Shown: positions 1 to 10,760 of the stretch, one piece after another | Layout: each line of letters begins with the position of its first letter | Position numbering within the stretch: the stretch's first letter is position 1 | Source of the DNA: Sphagnum magellanicum | Taxonomy: Eukaryota > Streptophyta > Sphagnopsida > Sphagnales > Sphagnaceae | Assembly (NCBI GenBank): GCA_021904315.1 | Contig: CM038922.1 | Span: 5,183,347 to 5,247,346 of the forward strand | DNA length: 64,000 nt | Reading direction: 5' to 3' | Program-made: the position numbers and the translations under genes | Notes under the pieces: model-generated | The model's database searches: none | Told to the model about the DNA's origin: nothing | Seen by the model: the letters and a program-made list of their open reading frames with translations, nothing else

Positions 1-122
1 TATTGTTTTTAATTTTTATGTTTTTGTTTTTGAATCACATAATCTTGTTTTGTTCTTCATTTAAAGTTAAAGTTAAACATTTTTTATAACCATTGTTTTT
101 ATGGATGTTCGTGTCCTCAATA
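1..122 (+). repeat. 3' end of the 5' LTR of element A
   Basis: This stretch aligns by eye with about 6780-6904, sharing a run of T-rich blocks, the string TGAATCACATAAT and the ending ATGGAT-TTC-TGTCCT. The 5' copy ends in ATA where the 3' copy ends in ACA. The start lies outside the window. Confidence 0.75.
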
Positions 123-134
123 GTTTGAACAAAC
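123..134 (+). promoter_or_regulatory. candidate self-priming primer binding site of element A
   Basis: GTTTGAACAAAC lies directly against the 5' LTR end. It lacks the TGG start of a tRNA primer binding site. Its reverse complement, GTTTGTTCAAAC, closely matches GTTTGTTTAAC at 6654-6664, 33 bp downstream of the LTR TATA box, where the RNA 5' end is expected. Such pairing is the basis of Tf1-type self-priming. The role is inference. Confidence 0.45.
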
Positions 135-191
135 TCCATTAGGTCTACATTTATTTTTGCGTCTATAAGTCTTTAAAAGTTAAATTTTTTT

Positions 192-790
192 GGGAATTGA
201 ATGTGGATTACCCTTCTTTAATACCCTTTGCCCCTGATCTTAGGGTTATTGGACCAACTTAGTCATGCCAAGGTGTACACCAAGATTGATCTACATGTAA
301 AATGCAATTTGGTGTGCATTCGAAAAAACAATGAACAGAAGAAAATGTTCAAAACCTATTATGACCTTTTTGAATATGTTGTGATGCCATTTGGCTTTAC
401 TAATGCACCTATTATTTTCCAACATCCGGTGAACAATGTTTTTCGTGAGTACTTAAATGATTTTGTGGTTTATTACATCGATAACGTCCTCATTTTTTCA
501 AAGAACATAGAGGACCGTGAGTGCCATGTATGTTTAGTTTCGGAAAAGCTTCAAGGGGTTGGACTTTACACCAAATTGGAGAAATGTGCATTCCATTAAT
601 CTAGAATGCATATCTTGAATTGCATCATCTCTAGAAATAGCATTCTCATGGCTCCACATAAGGTTCAAACCATTGTTGATTGGGCCATTCTAATTTGTGT
701 TCAGGATGTTTAATGTTTTTTCAGATTTGCTAACTTTTACATACATTTCATTGCGCACTATTATTCAATAGTGCCCCTCTTACTTGATTG
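192..790 (+). pseudogene. Ty3/gypsy reverse transcriptase fragment
   Basis: The reading matches the C-terminal half of Ty3 RT: LLDQLSHAKVYTKIDL, then VVMPFGFTNAPIIFQ, then YYIDNVLIFSK where YLDDILIFS is expected. The catalytic YxDD has become YIDN, so the enzyme would be dead even without the other lesions. A trace of CVDY survives at about 202-213, but the block between it and PLPLI is deleted. After 600 the RT connection continues out of frame, with a LGFANFYxxF-like segment at about 720-760. It is collinear with the better copy at 27112-28100. Confidence 0.85.
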
Positions 791-807
791 ACTAAGATGG
801 GTTAACC

Positions 808-1270
808 TTTTTCTTGGGGAATTGAAACTAAAAATGTCTTTCAATCTTTGAAGGCTTCTTTCACAATTGCCCCACTCTTCATTCATGTAGACCCTTCCAA
901 ACCTTTTGTTTTGGAAACAGACGCTTCTAACTTTGCAATAAACATCGTACTCTCACAACTTAGAGAAGATAATCTTCTTCATCCTATTAGCTTCTATTTC
1001 CATAAATTTCAAAGATTAATTACGAGATTCATGATAAAAAAACTTTTAGCTATCGTGGATACCTTTGAAGAATGGTACATTTGCTTGAAGGAACTCAACA
1101 TGAAATCATTATGTATTTAGACCACAAGAATTTACAATATTTCATGACAACTCATGTTTTGAATTGGTGCCAAGTTCGATGGGCATTGTCTTCATATTGA
1201 TTCCAGTTTGTCATCACATATTGCTTTGGGTGCCAACAAGGGAAACCTAATTGCTCGTACCTTGCGCTTA
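808..1270 (+). pseudogene. Ty3/gypsy RNase H fragment
   Basis: Residues [18 protein letters not shown] match the N-terminal RNase H signature (the D of ETDAS is catalytic). HPISFYFHKFQRL and KKLLAIVDTFEEW follow in the usual order. A stop at 1118 and frameshifts break it. Beyond, the LDHKNLQYF motif is readable at about 1118-1145 in the continuing frame. It belongs to element A. Confidence 0.83.
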
Positions 1271-1539
1271 AGGAAGGAGATGCAACCTACAAGCAACAAT
1301 GTGATGTCATTTTCAAACTTGAACATTTTCAATTTCAAGTGTTATTAGTAATTCGTGATGACACAACCTTTTTTTTCCAAATTCATCAAAATTTGAAAAA
1401 AAACCCTTTTTATTATTAACATCCAAGGCGAATTAAAAAGTTTTCATCAAGTCCAAGATTTTTCCAATGATCATGTTAAGTTCAAGTTTCAAGATGGTCT
1501 ACTTTATCATGATGGTTTTTTGTATGTTCCTAATGGCCC

Positions 1540-2017
1540 TATGCCACTTCAAGCTTTCTAGGCTAAACATGATGCTTTGGCTAAAGGCCATTTTGGATTG
1601 AACATGACCATGGAGTTAGTGTTTCGAAATTATTGGTGGCCACAACTTTAAAAGTATGTGAAGGAGTTTGTCGGATCTTATGATGTTTGTGCTCAAACAA
1701 ATAATTTTCATCATTACCCTCATGGTTTTTTCCAACCATTGTTGATCCTTACATCCTTTTGGTCTTCAATTTCCTTAGTTCTTATGACTCCATCTTGGTG
1801 GTGGTGGACCGTTTAACAAAGATGGTTCATTTCATTCCATGTACCAAAACAATTACTAACAAAAGAACATTTAAATTATTCCTTGATCATTTTTTTGGTA
1901 TCATGGTTTTCCTAAAGATATCATTTTTGATTGTGCGCTTTAATTTGCATCTAAATTATGGAAGTGACTTTTTGATCTTTCAAGTGTGAAAGTGAAATTA
2001 TTATCAACTTGCTAACC
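1540..2017 (+). pseudogene. Ty3/gypsy integrase, N-terminal and core part
   Basis: Recognisable integrase segments: KGHFGLNMT and NYWWPQL of the zinc-binding region, YDVCAQT, then DSILVVVDRLTKMVHFIPC of the catalytic core, and GFPKDIIFD in a shifted frame. The core stops at the target duplication TAACC (2013-2017) of a 2.5-kb insertion and resumes at 4543 with TNGQIERVNQ, which holds the third catalytic residue (E). Several stops and frame changes are present. Confidence 0.83.
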
Positions 2018-2345
2018 TGTGAAGAATTCTTGCACACCTTCACCATTAAGATATGCATTCACAAAAAAAACCCGGTTGGAAGTGGAACTACTATGTAGTT
2101 GTATCTAACACATAAGGTGGTTCAAGGTAAGTAATGAAATTCACCAAGGATCTAATATGTTGTGTCTAACATCTACACATAACATCTTAATCTAACATGC
2201 ATTGGATTTTTGAAAAGCTAATCTAAAAGGAGCCATGGTATAAAATCTCATAAGTTTTTTTTGTTTTATTTTTATTTTTTTATCAAGAGATAAACTTGAA
2301 CTAAAAACCACTTTGCTTAGATTGAAAGAAAAAATAGACAATTCG

Positions 2346-2705
2346 ACCCCCTCTACTTCCAACAAGTGTAGCTTCCTTACAACAACTCCGATGATGCTGA
2401 CATTTTGGGAGAACCTTCTACACCTTCCAAACTAAAACTGATTTAATTTTGACCCAATGGTGGATTTGGGAGGAACAATTAATTGAACAAAAAATCCAGA
2501 GGCTTTGTCATGGAAATCTTTCCATGGACTCCACCACAACACCCTTTACTTCCAACCAGTGTAGTTCCCTGACAGCAACTCTGATGATGCTGAAATTTTG
2601 GGAGAAATTTTTACACCTTTCAAACTAAAATTGATTTAATTTTGACACAAATCCAACGGTGGATTTGGGAGGAACAACTAATTGAACCAAAATTCCAGAG
2701 GCTTT
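2346..2705. repeat. two-copy tandem repeat, period about 193 bp
   Basis: Two diverged copies (about 2346-2510 and 2539-2705) share TACTTCCAAC, ATGATGCTGA, TTGATTTAATTTTGAC, GGTGGATTTGGGAGGAACAA and TCCAGAGGCTTTG at a spacing of about 193 bp. They lie inside the 2.5-kb insertion. Confidence 0.8.
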
Positions 2706-3610
2706 GCTACAAGTACTTGTTACACACAACTTCCTTCCATGTTTGATTCTTGCACACTCCTTTTCCGTGAACACCTCTCCACACAAAAGGACTAAACATT
2801 CTTCCTCACACTTCCTCCTCCCCTTTCTTTCTTTCCCACATACACACAATACCTTCTCCCTTGGTAAGCCTCCATGACCTTCCTTGAGTTTGTTCCCTTT
2901 GTCCAATGAAAGCTTTGCAATCCCTTGCTCCAATCAATGGCCTCCTCATCCTTCTAGAGCCCATGAGAATAGAGAATAAATTGCCATCCAATTGAGTTTA
3001 GGATGAGAATTCTTAGACCCAATGAAACACAAGGAAAATTTCATCCTTCAATCAAATAGGATGACAATCCTCATGACTAATGGGATTGGAGGATTCATCC
3101 CTTCCTTTATCTTGGATATCTTGATGAGGTCTCTTGAGCTTGATCCTTATCCTTTCCGTCCATTGACCTTCACATCCTATTTCTTCATCCAAATTACTTC
3201 AAGTAACTAACTATTAAGATAGTTTATCGATAGTAACTAGTAACGTCCTTGAATTCTTACTTGACTAATTCAATGGTTGAACTAACATTCCTTGTACTAT
3301 TTACTCTCTTGGTATCCCTTACTTATTTATTTTACCATGCACTAGTTAATTATGTAGTACATAATAAATTGGAAGTAAATTTACACCACAAAAACCCCCA
3401 CATACTTCTAGATCCGCCGTCGAAATTAGGGTTTGATGAATCCCTTAGATCTAGGATGTTCGAGGTTTCATGAGGTTCCGCTGTCATTCCCACACCTTAT
3501 GCCTACCCTAATTTGTTAAATAAAAAGGCCTCAACCCTTTCTAAACGCAAGTACCACATTGTTTGTACTACTTTCTTGGTTTTTTTTGTTGATGCATGTG
3601 AAAATTAGTC

Positions 3611-4022
3611 ATGGCGGATGATGTCGCTATGCTTTCAAATCCTCCAGTTGCACTAGTAGAACAGGAAGAGCTTGAAAAACACCGAACGACGTGATTGTTT
3701 CTCAACGGTCGCGCGGAGAAAAACTGCCCAGGCGAGTGGTGCACACTCGAGTTGATCGTTCGGCATGGGATCGTCGATTGTCTCCTAACCCACATGCTTT
3801 AGCAATTTATTTATAATTCGTTCCTACTCATGGATCCGCGCCAAAAAAGTTCGAAGAGTGTCAATGCGAAAATGATGATGTCCGTCTCCATTGTCGAACG
3901 TGGGTTCCCGGTGATGGCCATTATCGTTGGCTACGAGGGCCAATCAACCCTCTTCCCATGGAGCACCGAGCCGAGTACCTCGCTCGCACCATTCATCGCA
4001 TTTTAGATTTTTTGCAATTGTG
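3611..4022 (+). pseudogene. broken coding tract of unknown family inside the 2.5-kb insertion
   Basis: An ATG at 3611 opens a frame beginning MADDVAMLSNPPVALVEQEE. After about 27 codons it stops, but the -1 frame continues as a protein-like stretch to the TGA at 4020-4022, with one internal TAA. Readable parts include RRVVHTRVDRSAWDRRLSPN, ENDDVRLHCRTWVPGDGHYR and HRAEYLARTIHRILDFLQL. Base composition is far richer in G+C and CpG than its AT-rich surroundings, which suggests a decayed captured gene or element protein. I do not recognise the family. Confidence 0.4.
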
Positions 4023-4542
4023 ATCTATCCTTTAAGTCGGTTATAAAGTTGTAATTTCACTTAAGGCTACTCAGGCGGAATTGTTAATACTTAAGTTTGA
4101 TTTGATTCTATTTAAAAGTTTGATAGAAGTGAAATTAAATAAAGACGTATTAGGACTACATCCTAAAAATCTTACAAGTACATCATTAGTGTTTGAAGAT
4201 TCTTTTACAAACTAACTTAACCTTGTCATGGCGAAATGCTATTGTTAATTATGGGTTTGAATTCCCTATATATCAATAAATCACATTTAATTTTACATCC
4301 CCTTACCCTTCTCTATAACATAAAAGGGATAATGTACTTTAAAAGGTTTATTAGGTGCTTAACTGATTAAGCGTTACATCAACTGGAATAAAGAAGTACT
4401 ATATGCCTAGAAATATCACAAAAGCTGATTCAACTATTAATAATCACTACTTAGAAGCTTATAAGCATTCAAATCATTAGTACTAAGGAAAATTACGGAA
4501 TTAAAGTTTAACTAATTATTGAGCTATAATCCATGGTTCACA

Positions 4543-5204
4543 TAACCCTAGACGAATGGGCAAATAGAACGGGTCAATCAAGTCTTGGAACAATATCTAC
4601 AATGCATATTGGTCATAAATTTTTGTTATGGCAAAGTTTGCCTATAACAACATAATGCATTCATTAACCCAACAAACACCTTTCTTTGCAAATCATGGTT
4701 TGCACCCCAAGTTTTGACATTCAAGGTGTGCACAAAATCGTGAATCTAGTAGTTGAAGATCAAACCATGCGGTTAACAAATGTTTGAATTCAATTTGCAT
4801 CTAACATTGAAGAAGCGTAAAGGCGATACAAGGAGAATGTTGATGAACATTAAAATGAACAACCCAATTTTAAGGTCGAAAACAAGGTTTGGCTTTAATG
4901 ATAACATATCAACAAGGCCATCAAAGAAGTTAGATCATCAAAGGTTAGATCCATTCCTCGTTATGAAACAAATCAATGTTGTGACTTTCCAACTCAAGCT
5001 TCTAGGTTCTATGAAAATCCATCCTATGTTTCATGTTTCCTTATTGGAACCTTACCACGTGTCTACCATTCTATGAACAATCCATGATCCCTTCCACCTA
5101 TTGAAGTTGATGGTGAACAAGAATATGAAATGGAAAACGTTTTAAATTCAAGGATTTTTAATCGTCAACTCCAATATCTTGTTCATTGGCATGGGTATGA
5201 TGTG
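4543..5204 (+). pseudogene. Ty3/gypsy integrase C-terminus and first half of chromodomain
   Basis: After the TAACC repeat the reading is TNGQIERVNQVLEQYLQC (catalytic E), then 4780-5070 gives the integrase C-terminal domain with KLDHQRLDPFLV and MKIHPMFHVSLLEPY. From 5098 a chromodomain follows: EYEMENVLNSRIF, then QLQYLVHWHGYDV. It is cut at 5204 by a solo LTR and continues at 6086. A chromodomain downstream of integrase marks a chromovirus, a lineage thought to target chromatin marked by histone methylation. Several stops and frameshifts are present. Confidence 0.85.
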
Positions 5205-6085
5205 TGACATGCCCCCAACTTTTTAATGAACCCAAATGTGGGTCCCATAGTGAAATTTAAAAAAAAAAAAAAGAGTTGGAGCACATTACCTAGTTCGTAG
5301 CACTTCAGGGGTAGGAGGGTGTGTTAGAGTTCTGACTTGGGACTAATATGAACTCAAAAGCAAAAAATGAACTCAATTTGCACAACCAAGAAAAGAGGGT
5401 GGTTAATGCAAATTGAACATAAATGGTGCGATGGACTCAAAAGGGACAACTTCAAGCACAAGCTTTACATGGTCCATAACCTTTGGGAGGAAGCACTACT
5501 CCCTTACTTATAGTATATTTTGTGACTATCCACAAGAAACACATCCAAGTGGCACTTTTTTTCAAGACTCTTAATTGGGAGTCCCCAAAATTGAGATTCT
5601 TGTTGTCCCAAAACTTTGGGCGTTCATATCTTTTTCAAATCAAACCTTTTTGGAACATGCGAAGACATTATCTTATAACCTTCAAAAAGATTTTTCCAAG
5701 GTTATCACATGCCCTAATTGGAGATCATTTGACCCTTGTTCTAATGGGATTTATGGTCAGAAGTCAAATTCCTAATTTGATTTTTGCCCTTTTCTTTTGA
5801 TCATAACTCATGCATAGCAAGTCTAAATGAATAATGCAAAGATGCTTTAGGCATCTAGACCTTAAGACCTTTCTAATGGCATCATGCAGGCCTAATTTGG
5901 TGCTTGTTTGCCTTTCCAACCAAGGCTCCAAACATTTAGGACTCCCACACGAATGTAACTCCCAAAGTGGGAATGCACTATGGAGTCATTATGCTCCATC
6001 CCTTACATTCTCCCCCATTTGCTTTTGGCCTCATGGGCCCTTGCACTCTACATTTAATCGTGAACCCAATGTTAAAGTTGCAACA
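5205..6085. mobile_element. 881-bp solo LTR inserted in the chromodomain
   Basis: Begins TGACATGCCCCC and ends GTTGCAACA (TG...CA), flanked by near-identical 5-bp direct repeats ATGTG (5200-5204) and ATGTA (6086-6090). Deleting it with one repeat restores an uninterrupted chromodomain reading HGYDVSEHIWE. No coding capacity and no second LTR are visible, so this is a solo LTR left by recombination. Orientation is unclear. Confidence 0.8.
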
Positions 6086-6165
6086 ATGTAAGTGAACACA
6101 TTTGGGAACTGATTAAAAACCTATCGAATGCCATGGAGAAGGTGCATGAATTTTATTGATGATAT
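6086..6165 (+). pseudogene. second half of the element A chromodomain
   Basis: The frame reads SEHIWELIKNLSNAMEKV and then HEFY, two stops and YPNKTK. It completes the chromodomain begun at 5098, and the final helix (NAMEKVHEF) is typical of chromovirus integrase tails. Confidence 0.8.
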
Positions 6166-6205
6166 CCAAACAAAACCAAGTTTGTTCATTGTGGAACACA
6201 TCGCT

Positions 6206-6216
6206 AAAAGGGGAGG
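6206..6216 (+). promoter_or_regulatory. polypurine tract of element A
   Basis: AAAAGGGGAGG sits immediately before the TG that opens the 3' LTR. This is the expected position and composition of the plus-strand primer. Confidence 0.75.
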
Positions 6217-6904
6217 TGATGTCAAGAATGTTAATGCCATGGAATTCATTCATTTGAATGTTCATCCATGTACTTAACTTTTAGTTTAATTTCAATTCAC
6301 TCTTAATTAACTTTCAATTAATTTTTTGTTCATTTCTAGTTGATTTTTAATTCATTTTAATTAAGTCTTCGTTAAGTTCTAGCTAAGTCCAAGTTAACTC
6401 CCAATCAATTTCGAGTTAAATCCTAATTAATTCCAAGTTAACTCAAATTAATTTTTAATTAATTTTTAGTTAAGTCTTAATTAACTATAATTAAATTTTA
6501 ATTAAGTTTTGGTTAACTCATAATTTACTCTTAATTAGGAAGGTTCTCAAGAAATTTTTTTACCCAATTCACACATAAAAGCTTCCCTAGAAGTTTTTTT
6601 GAACTATGTCCCCAAAAGGGTATAAATATAAATATGGCCCTTCATTTCTTTTAGTTTGTTTAACACCAATCTTAGGCACAATCTTACACCATAACCTTAT
6701 CATGTTTTTTTTCATATTCATGATTGCATATGTTAACATAATAATGATTCATTTTCACATTTGTTTTACACATCTCGTGTTCTTATTTTTAATTCTTATG
6801 TTTTTTGTTTTTGAATCACATAATGTTGTTTCATTCCTTGTTTAAAAGTTAGACTTAAAATTTTCCTTCAACCTTTATTCTTATGGATCTTCATGTCCTT
6901 GACA
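6217..6904 (+). repeat. 3' LTR of element A
   Basis: Starts TGATGTCAAG directly after the polypurine tract and ends CCTTGACA, where similarity to the 5' LTR remnant stops. About 6280-6545 is a degenerate array of TTAATTAA/AGTTAA words. A TATA box (TATAAATA, 6621-6628) is followed 33 bp later by GTTTGTTTAAC, the proposed RNA 5' end. A related LTR in the opposite orientation lies at 33695-34155. Confidence 0.75.
6621..6664 (+). promoter_or_regulatory. LTR core promoter and predicted RNA 5' end
   Basis: TATAAATA at 6621-6628 and the motif GTTTGTTTAAC at 6654-6664. The 33-bp distance fits a plant TATA-directed transcription start. The same spacing is seen in the related LTR on the other strand (TATA from 33967 and motif from 33934, reading down). 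Confidence 0.5.
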
Positions 6905-7016
6905 ATATCAGTACGTGAAACATGTGAATTATGATTGAACAAATTTTGCACAATTTCCATTATTAAATCGTGAAATGTTAAGTTTGTGATGAAAAGAAAT
7001 GGCTAACTATATAGTG

Positions 7017-7650
7017 TAAAGCCTTAAAGTGAATTAAGGTGAATAATGCCATCCCAAGGGATCACCTTAATGAATTCCCATGGCCAACGTGATGACCCTG
7101 ACATCACTTTCACGAATATGGTGATTATGAAATAAGAAAGATTTGTGCATAAAATGCATGAATAAAGGGGATGACGTGTATGACATCCCCACATGTTGCA
7201 CGAAATTTTTGAAATATGACCCCTTTGAAGATCAAATTGAAGACATTTGCAACGTGCAATTGGATAACAACCCAATTGGAGTGAAAGTCCAAGGTGCATT
7301 TGATGGCATAGATTATTTGTTCACATTCACCTTTGGTTGCAACTCCAAATTTGTGTGAGGAAAAATGTGTTGGGTTTAACACAAATTGAAAGCATAAAAC
7401 GTGGTTTGTGAATTGATATAATGTTTTCCCCATGACAATGGGATGAATTCCATTTAAAAGCTTCATCATGGCTAAGAAGTGGGCTACTCCAAAGACATGT
7501 GTAATTCAACATGGAATGTGACCTTGTGCCATATGAAAAAAAGTTGAAACAATTGTGAAAATCCATTTGCAAAATCTTTAAGGTGAAAACAATCCCAAAA
7601 GTGTGCAAAAACCATCCTAAAAGGACCATTTACAAATAAATGTAACATGT
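7017..7650 (-). pseudogene. non-LTR-type reverse transcriptase pseudogene
   Basis: The minus strand reads through a familiar plant and algal RT family. An N-terminal segment like FANGFSQLFQLFF is followed by GIHPIVMGKTLYQ, the landmark FGVATKGECEQII, then FHSNWVVIQLHVANVFNLI (RT motif with the D of LDVANAFN changed to H) and IPFIHAFYA. Finally AMGIH-stop-GDPLG corresponds to AMGTRQGDPLG. The tract stops before the FADD/YADD catalytic motif, so it is truncated as well as frameshifted. No endonuclease or poly(A) tail is seen. Assignment to non-LTR-like RTs rests on remembered family patterns. Confidence 0.7.
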
Positions 7651-8289
7651 GTTATAATGTTAATTTAAAGAAGCTCAACGAAAGTTCAAAGTTCTAATCT
7701 AGTTCTTAGTCTTTTAGGAAAAACGGAAAGAAACCATAAAATTCAAAATGTGAAGTGATGAAAACTAAAATGGCGTCAAAGGACATGGGTGCAGGGGAAA
7801 ATGGTGCCAAAACGTGAGTTGCTCGAAATTTTTCCTTTACACATCCAAGAACTAAACTATGAAAAAAACGTTTATGTGATGGAAAATCATGTTGGGGAGG
7901 AGGCCTAAGTTTGAACTTGTTGCTAAAACTTTGACCCATAAAAAGAATTCCTTTTGCAGCTTTTCCAAGTCACTTGTTTAAAAACATTTGAATTGGATTC
8001 ATGTTTCACTATGCCCTATTGTAGTGTCATGATGGGGCAAAACAAAACACCATTGGGGTAACAAAAAAAACAAATGCCAAGTTGCCACATCACAAGGGTT
8101 CTTTGTTATTTTATCCAATGGAAAACAAAATGTCACTTGTACATCACGCCATAAAGTAATAGATATGTGGTTGTATAATCAAGGACGATGAAAACTTAAA
8201 TGGAAGGACCCAAGGACATCCAATGTTGAAACCCAAGCCCAAATTCATGTAGACAAGGTGGGAACAAAATAAGGTATTGAACTGAGATG

Positions 8290-8297
8290 GTCATAGG
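8290..8297. repeat. left 8-bp target-site duplication of the hAT element
   Basis: GTCATAGG, identical to 10956-10963. Confidence 0.9.
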
Positions 8298-8457
8298 CAG
8301 GCATGCTTATATTAGGCAGTCGCCTAAATTACCTAAATTAACTTGATTTAGGCACATCAGGAATGGTTAGTTTAGGTGGTGGCCAAATGAAGGCTTTATT
8401 TAGCATAAAATGATTGGTTAGCATTTATCAATGCTGGAACTGCTCTATGAACAAGAA

Positions 8458-10687
8458 TTATTTTGCCTGCATGACTCCTTTTAATCCAAAGTTCGATAAA
8501 CGCTTGCGGAACAAATCCTTCTCCCAACGTAGGATTGAAAAATCGGATTCTACAGTACTGGTAATTCCAGGAAAAAGCATTGCAATGACACCACAATATT
8601 CCATCAAATTTGGGAATCGAGCACCAAGTAAAGACCAACCATCCTTGAAACTTGAACTGTTGGAAAGCGAATCGATGTCGTCCTTCAACAATGGCTCACA
8701 TCTGTGAGCATGGATCAGGGCTTTGTGCTCATCAGCGATGAGATCGATCTAAGTTGATGAGTAACAATGATCCAATCGGAAAACATGTTGCCGAATCTTT
8801 CGAATGAAGTCGGCTGCAGATAGCTCGATGAGTTCATGTGGTAGCACTAGGGGAATAGAACCGGGATCGGCCATTGCATTGTTGTTTCAATCTCAATAGG
8901 CAGAAGTTTCATGAATTCAATTACAGGCGGTGACGTAAACGAGGGCGATGTCATGCTGAAGGTCGGTCTGGTCACTTTCATCAGCTTCATTAAGTAAGGT
9001 GTTAACCCAGGAAGCCAGACCAACCAGAAATTCTCGAACACTGGACAGAGCAACTACATAACGACCACTAATGACGTGAGTCAATGGGTCGATATTTGCA
9101 ATCAATTCTGCAGTGAGTGGCCCAATCACTCCAACATCATCAATGAAGGATGCAATGAGGTTATCCAGGGCATTTCGTTGCTAAAGCACAAGAGTAGTTA
9201 ATCCCTGGATAAAACAGAAAGTGACAGCTGCTCGAGTGGTGAAATGATGCATAGAAAGAAGTGCAACCCACCAAAGGCGAGGTGGAGCGGAATCTGGCTG
9301 CTTTGACTCGATATGAGCGAGCAACTGTGGTCGATGGATTTTAAACTAACTGATGACCTTCTCCGTCGAAAGCCAACGATTGACGACGTGAGGGCACGTA
9401 GTTTGCATTTCCATGATCAGATTCTGCTGCCGTGCTAAATGACTTATAAATCCAGTCATGACTAAGAAGAATCGTTCTTTGATGACATTATTCATTATGT
9501 CCTCCATAACAAGATCTAGTTGATGCGCCCCACACCAAATCTAAATCAGAGAATAATCGCTATGCATTGTGGCGTCGAGGTGAGTGACGACACCAGCAAC
9601 CCGCCTAGTCATATTGCGGGCCCCCGTTAGACGTCAAGCCAAGAAGACGAATTGTCCAATCAGGACAGAGCACAGTCAAAAACTTGTTCACCATCGTGGA
9701 CATGATATCCCCTGTATGGCGATCAAACATCGGAAGTGTGCATCCATGCAGGTTAACAATGGAATGATAGTTGGGAATGAAAACCCGGAAACGTAAATCG
9801 AGGAATGAGGTGCTCTAATGGGTCGCAGAGTCGAGTGCTAATGAAAAGGCCCAAGAACGACGCAAGAGGTTAGCAATTCGCTGCAGATTGATAGCGTAGA
9901 CAGCTCGAACGAAGTTGCTGATTTCGTCACGAGAACACGCACGTAAACCAGGGTTGCCCAAAACATCATACGTACAGCCGATGAGTTCAGAAGCCATACG
10001 AAATGATGTTCCACAAGACACGTAACGCACAGCCAAGCGAAACTAAGTGGTTTTCGTCTTGGGAATTGTCACTGAATAAGAATAAATTATAACATCATCC
10101 TCCGATTCAACACGCTTAAACAATGATAATGCTCGTTCTTTCGCCTTTGCTGTTGCTTGACGATGTCGAAGACGTAAAGCATTAATCTCAGCCGCACTAC
10201 CGAATGCAGGCTCTTCATTCGCGTCATGGTCTGCATCACTGTCGTCTTGGTCTTCGGGATTGAACAGCATGTCGCCCACAATAGTATCAACAATGTCCTT
10301 CTCGATATCATTGACAATTTGTCGTTCAACGCCGAGAGACGAAGACGAGAAATGCGCTTTGATGGAGTTCTTGAACGCAACCGGAACGTCATTGAAGAAT
10401 GAAGCGCGCTCAGAAGAGGATTCAAGAGCGTGGTATAGAACCCATTGACCAGAATGCTGGTTGCAAAGATGGTTCTCAATATTATCATAACGAAAGGGAT
10501 GGCTCCATCCTTGAACAGTAGTCGCAACCTTGCGTTTAGACCCAACCTTCTCCTCCCGACCAAATGTAATGCAGAAGCGGCATTGAAGGCCAATCACTTT
10601 CGACGACTTGGGATCACGATGCGCAACCTTAAGACCATAACGGACGTCATTGTCCTTAACATACCCCGACGAACATTTCCCAGACAT
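8458..10687 (-). pseudogene. hAT transposase, frameshifted
   Basis: Translation from the ATG at 10687 gives MSGKCSSGYVKDN, then a BED-like zinc finger (CRFC...HLCNQH). The open frame ends at 10043. The next segment (10036-9815) holds SLALDSATH with the first catalytic D. LLGLTSNG follows at about 9640, where LTSDG is expected, so the second acidic residue looks lost. Later segments include IWCGAHQLDLV, GPLTAELIANIDP and VREFLVGLASWVNTLLNEAD. The C-terminal dimerisation block at 8691-8458 reads STVESDFSILRWEKD and then LFRKRLSNFGLKGVMQ. Collinearity is good over about 2.2 kb, with perhaps five frame changes and a few stops. The C-terminal motif resembles hAT copies I associate with oomycetes and some lower plants. 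Confidence 0.88.
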
Positions 10688-10760
10688 TGCAGAGAATGAT
10701 ACAAATGTGAGATCGATTTTCCAAAGCACACACGCGCCCCCCTCTTGCACCACCACACAA

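Larger units (their letters stand above)
2018..4542. mobile_element. 2525-bp TG...CA insertion with TAACC target duplication
   Basis: The insertion interrupts the integrase of element A. Perfect 5-bp direct repeats TAACC flank it (2013-2017, 4543-4547). It begins TGTGAA and ends TTCACA, a 6-bp inverted terminal match typical of LTR ends. Excising it with one TAACC rejoins the integrase core (T-C-stop-P-stop-TNGQIERVNQ, where the family has TAYHPQTDGQTERVNQ). I found no direct long repeats at the two ends, so it is either one very long solo LTR or a non-autonomous element. It carries a tandem repeat (2346-2705) and a broken protein-coding tract (3611-4022). Confidence 0.72.
1..6904 (+). mobile_element. 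Ty3/gypsy chromovirus A, decayed and nested
   Basis: A plant chromovirus-type LTR retrotransposon, recognised from RT, RNase H, integrase and chromodomain fragments in the correct order, followed by a polypurine tract and a 3' LTR. The first 122 bases match the last part of the 3' LTR, so the window opens inside the 5' LTR. Gag, protease and the N-terminal half of RT are missing: the LTR end is followed within about 100 bases by RT motifs. Many stops and frameshifts make it non-coding. Two later elements sit inside it (2018-4542 and 5205-6085). Removing each with one copy of its target duplication rejoins the integrase and the chromodomain reading frames. Confidence 0.88.
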
